Shown one piece after another: positions 60,341-64,000 of a stretch of 64,000 nt of DNA. The notes beneath the pieces are model-generated. The model was not told where the DNA came from. It searched no databases and saw only the letters and a list, made by a program, of their open reading frames with translations. Each line of letters opens with the position of its first letter. The stretch's first letter is position 1. This stretch comes from Enoplosus armatus (taxonomy: Eukaryota > Chordata > Actinopteri > Centrarchiformes > Enoplosidae): the NCBI RefSeq assembly GCF_043641665.1, contig NC_092203.1, positions 2,790,001 to 2,854,000 of the forward strand, in the 5' to 3' direction. Position numbers and translations under genes: made by a program.

Positions 60341-61244
60341 CTATAAAAAAGAAAGAAGACAATTTAAGACAAATGTCCCGTAACACTGAGCACACAACTA
60401 AACGTGACATTTCATAAACAAAGTGTTATGTAACGTAGCCTCTGAAATGTGTGTCAAAAAACAAACAAACATGTAAGCGAAGACATTATTTCCAAATACA
60501 GTGGCGAGCCTTGCAAATCTCTCAAAATCTGTTCTTCACACATAGAACCTACAAGATCAGCTTGTAAATCTTAACCTTGGAACCCCCCTGCCAACATTTT
60601 GTTCAACCCTTCAGTCAGACCTACGAGATGGTGCACCTACGAAACACATTTCAGCTGTAACCCCGTCACCTTGTCAATCGCTCAACCTACCAACTTCCAG
60701 CTAACCAAACAACAATACCAAACACATTCAAACCTGGTTCTGAAGCCCTTTTTCGAATGTTATTCATGGTTCGGTGACTGTTACTCTGAGATATTCATGA
60801 TCCCTAAAAAGGTACCAAAGAAAAATACCCCCAGTGAGTCAAGCTTCACAGTAGTAAAACTGGATGATGTTATTACATTGATGCATAAGCACAGATTGAT
60901 CTTGGTTACTGATTCACTTTGTGTGTGTGTTACAACGCAAAGATACAAGAGAGGAAACATTTAATGTATTTAGCTGTTACAAAACTTGCCTAGGCCTAAA
61001 TAAAAGCGGAAAGTGGATTTACTTCAGTAATATATTTTGAAAGTATTCCTAGAACGACCACCTCATTAGACAAAGTGAAATGTTGGACATACGAAGATGT
61101 CCGCGTCAAAAGATTACACGACAATGGTGGCATTTGACCTCTAAATCATACAACTGGCATCTACATTGTTCGTCAAGAGCGTTATTTTCCAGATAGGTCA
61201 AACATACACACTCCTACAACATACACAACTCTGGCACCCCAGAT

Positions 61245-61392
61245 TCAAAAGACAGCCACACTCCATGCATCCAAGTCGCGGTGTCGAAGAGAAACCGTCT
61301 CGGTGTTGACCTTGTTACACGTTTGGTTTTTGTCTTCGTCAACAATGACCCCAATGTTTCCCCTGACCTGAACCGGACCGTAATTGCTTTCG
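61245..61392 (-). other. Candidate alternative terminal exon of pspc1
   Basis: After a pyrimidine-rich acceptor (TTTTTTCTGTTTAG) the - strand is open for 49 codons to TGA in one frame (ESNYGPVQVRGN ... SVAVF) and also open in a second frame, so the open length alone is weak evidence. CpG content is higher than in flanking DNA. It overlaps no known repeat. Confidence 0.25.
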
Positions 61393-61561
61393 CTAAACAG
61401 AAAAAATAGAGGCTTTACTGCAACCGCAAGCTATTTCAGCCACTGTGGATCAGAAGTGACCTGTGACTATAAAAGAAGTATCCGACTTGCAAACACGACC
61501 ACAGGTATATGTAAATAAGTAAATGTACATTAAAATCACAGAGACAACTTCCTACAAATGT

Positions 61562-61567
61562 TTTATT
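61562..61567 (-). terminator. Poly(A) signal AATAAA, likely canonical pspc1 transcript
   Basis: TTTATT on the + strand reads AATAAA on the - strand, about 680 bases after the pspc1 stop codon. The region in between (61568-62247) would be 3' UTR. Confidence 0.35.
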
Positions 61568-62247
61568 TCTCTTAACCATCAAATACAGGGTGCACTGAAG
61601 TTGCAGAAACATTAACTCACTGTATGATTGAACATCTAATTAGCCAACAGTATGTTTAAAGGGAGGACAAAAACAGGTGTGACTGACTGTAGATATTAGT
61701 AAGATGGTTTACTCCTGGGGACGTTTTCTGTTACACTACTTTTCAGTTTAAGAGGTCAGCGATCCTGTTTTGACTCGAATCCATGTCCGATCTAAGTTAT
61801 CTTTTTTTAAATATAACACTCCCCTAGAGCAGCTTAATAAAGGGTGTCCAAGAGCATAGCGGCCATAGCAACTGCCGAGCTGTCTAACCACGAAGGCCTT
61901 TCTTGACATGCTATGAAACTTGTTTGCACACTTGATGTTCAGCACACAAAAAAGCACAAACTGTTTCATTCGGGAAAACAGAGGAGAAAAGTATGCTGGG
62001 GGAAAATATTGTGTGTCAACACTGCAGATAAGTGTAGTTAAAGAGCAACATCCCGTTGTTTTATCAATCACAAAAGAAATGCCCCTCAGTGAGAGGAAAG
62101 GGAAAAAACAAAAGTCTGTCCGTTTTTTTCCAGCAAACATATCCAAGTCTCAGGGAGGGAAGTGGGTCGACGTGAAACTGAAAAGATTATCGGGACGGGG
62201 CAGTAACAAAGGTCCACGAGAACTGTGTCTCCGTGATCAGAGAGAAG

Positions 62248-62359
62248 TCAGTATCTGCGGCGCTTGTTATTTGGCCCATCAAAGACTCCCCCTACTGGAT
62301 TCCCCCTGCCAAATCCTTGGGGTGGTCCAACTTGAGGGCCCAATGGCGGCGGCGGCGGC

Positions 62360-62402
<43 letters not shown>

Positions 62403-63085
62403 GGGACTCGACTTCTGGTCGCCCCCCCATTGATCCACCCTGCGGGTATCTATCGTTACGCTGCGGCATCATGGGTTCAAAAAAAGATGGTAATGGTGGG
62501 AAATCAAAAAAAATAACATTTATGGGGTCAATACAGTGTATCCAGAAAAGCGATGGGGTTTTCAAAGTTCATCAAAGCGGGGTTTAGTTTGATCCGAGTG
62601 TAGCCATCCGAGAGCCAAGCAGACAAAGGGAGAGAGAGGAATAAGACTATTAGTTATAATATTCTAAGTCTTTCAAAACTTCATATAGATTGTTGAAAAG
62701 ATGGTGTTTTTACTTCTGCTTCAAAATAAAGATTGTAAGGGTCGGCCTATGCTTAAATTCAGGCACTACCATTATTTTGTTTAGGAACTCCTCAGAAGCC
62801 AAATTATTTCCTTTCACTTTCTGTTTATTGTTTAAAACAAACAGTTTTAAGCAATGTTCTCGTACTGTATTCCATGAAGAAAACGGCTTTACTGGTGAAG
62901 ATGGACTACTAGAGAGATAAGCTTCATCTATTTTTCCTGATACATTACCGTGGCTCCATTCTCTGACATCATTGGTGTCCCCATATTTGCAGTTCCCTCT
63001 GGGCCAATGGCTCCTCCCCTTCCACTCATGCTCATCATTTGACCCTGGTTACCACTGGGCCCCGGAGAGGCCTGGTTATAGCCAT
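62248..63085 (-). CDS. pspc1: Paraspeckle component 1, last two coding exons only
   Basis: DBHS-family RNA-binding protein of nuclear paraspeckles (with NONO and SFPQ). Two exons are visible, 62949-63085 and 62248-62460, joining in phase 0 to give the C-terminal 115 residues. The blocks AIGPEGTANMGTPMMSENGA, RNDRYPQG, GFGRGN and the final GPNNKRRRY match the remembered vertebrate PSPC1 C-terminus and its nuclear localisation signal; NONO is similar only at KRRRY. The RRM and NOPS domains lie beyond the right edge. An insert of 12 Gln and 6 Pro is not present in mammalian PSPC1 as I recall it. I see no further exon in 63086-64000. Confidence 0.85.
62344..62397 (-). repeat. pspc1: CAG/CCG trinucleotide run encoding Q12-P6 in pspc1
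   Basis: On the + strand six CGG then twelve CTG triplets, in frame with pspc1 on the - strand: 12 CAG codons (Gln) followed by 6 CCG codons (Pro). Pure codon use suggests recent slippage expansion. Confidence 0.95.
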
Positions 63086-64000
63086 CTACACGCAAAACAA
63101 CGGAGCATTGATTTGTCATCTGGTGGGTCAGTCTGTCATGTACCCAACGCCCTGCAAGAACTGAACGCTACAACTAATCTCAATGACTTCAAAGTACAAG
63201 TTAACGTTGGCTTTTGGTCAGCAGCTAATATGTTCATATGTCATCCGATGAAGACTATCATTTATAATGGTTGTTTTTTTTAAAACAACATAAATACAAT
63301 AAAACTATCAGTTTGAGACCTTTACAGAGCAATTATGGAATCTATCAATGCCCTCTTAGTTCATTTGAATAAATATGACACCAACACAACCAAAAACCAA
63401 CGTTAAAGTCGTCAACAGGTGATATATTATGTTAAAGTAGACATTAAAAGTCACATTTTACAGGTGGAATAAACAGAAACAGCAGATTGTGTAATTAACA
63501 GAATGAGAGGTTCCCACTTTGACACCTAAGTTTTGAGGCAAAGTGCCAACATCCACATCTTTTGCTAGCTTGCTAGCTAAACCTCAGATTGCACATCACC
63601 TTCGTCATGGGGCATACAGAGTCGTTAGAAAACAGCCATTTCAAAAAGCAGTCAGGCCTGCGCTGACATTACAGGTTCGATCCCAATCAGTCACAAACCC
63701 CGATACATACATATCCTCCATACATATCTGCAAATTACAAATAGATTTGAGTGTAGAAAAAGATAATACAGTGAAAAGTACAATCGGACGTTTGACTTTT
63801 AACTGCAGCATCCCGACGTATTGCAACTGCTGACTGATATAAACCGTACACATCATGTGGCAAAGAATCTGAAGATGCTCATACCACCTTTCTCTGGACG
63901 GAGACGCCGCATTTACGACAATCAGCCAAGTGAGAAAAACTGCTCCAAGTCATTGTAATTCAGAGACGGTATCTGGAATTTCTGACACCGGCTATATCTC

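Noticed and set aside
61748..62146. 132-codon - strand open frame
   Set aside because: Falls in the expected pspc1 3' UTR, with non-protein-like composition and no recognised homology.
61920..62516. 198-codon + strand open frame with a poly-alanine run
   Set aside because: Antisense to the pspc1 last exon and 3' UTR; the alanine run is the reverse of the CAG tract. No splice or homology support.
63840..63930. Upstream pspc1 exon near the right edge
   Set aside because: A short open piece (RRLRPEKG) exists, but it has no convincing acceptor or match to the expected coiled-coil sequence.

Overview
The window is vertebrate nuclear DNA, almost certainly from a ray-finned (teleost, probably percomorph) fish. 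Short exons with GT-AG borders are separated by AT-richer introns full of GT/CA microsatellites, Tc1-like transposon relics and other fish dispersed repeats. There is no sign of prokaryotic gene organisation. Gene names below rest on reading spliced exons and comparing them with vertebrate families recalled from memory; no database search was run.

Five genes are present. (1) nbeal2 (neurobeachin-like 2, + strand, 33-26090) lacks its N-terminal exons; 50 exons join in phase into 2,623 codons plus stop, covering the concanavalin-like domain, PH-BEACH, BEACH and WD40 repeats. (2) A secreted C-type-lectin-domain gene (- strand, 28837-32228, 7 coding exons, 441 aa) carries an N-terminal array of 14-residue GFRQGTEP repeats; it is the most unusual gene here. 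(3) fdx1 (adrenodoxin-type mitochondrial ferredoxin, + strand, 33843-37309, 4 exons, 165 aa) is complete. (4) arhgap20 (RhoGAP with PH and Ras-associating domains, - strand, 39806-57275, 16 coding exons, 1,132 aa) is complete. (5) The last two coding exons of pspc1 (paraspeckle component 1, - strand, 62248-63085) lie at the right edge, with a poly-Gln/poly-Pro insert.

nbeal2 and the lectin gene are tail to tail, with poly(A) signals about 125 bp apart; fdx1 and arhgap20 are also tail to tail, about 180 bp apart. The fdx1-arhgap20 adjacency is also found in human (chromosome 11q22), which supports both names. The last arhgap20 intron (40613-46337) is a repeat graveyard: a foldback element, a Penelope-like reverse-transcriptase relic with an inverted internal segment, a tandem series of tRNA-like units, a roughly 1-kb 14-bp minisatellite and a Tc1 relic. 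Three more Tc1 relics sit in other arhgap20 introns, one with perfectly placed inverted repeats and TA duplications.

I found no new multi-gene biological system. The best leads are the lectin repeat domain, an alternative nbeal2 C-terminus, CTCF-like motifs (one over a splice acceptor), the tRNA-like/minisatellite block, the rearranged Penelope relic and possible alternative 3' exons of pspc1.
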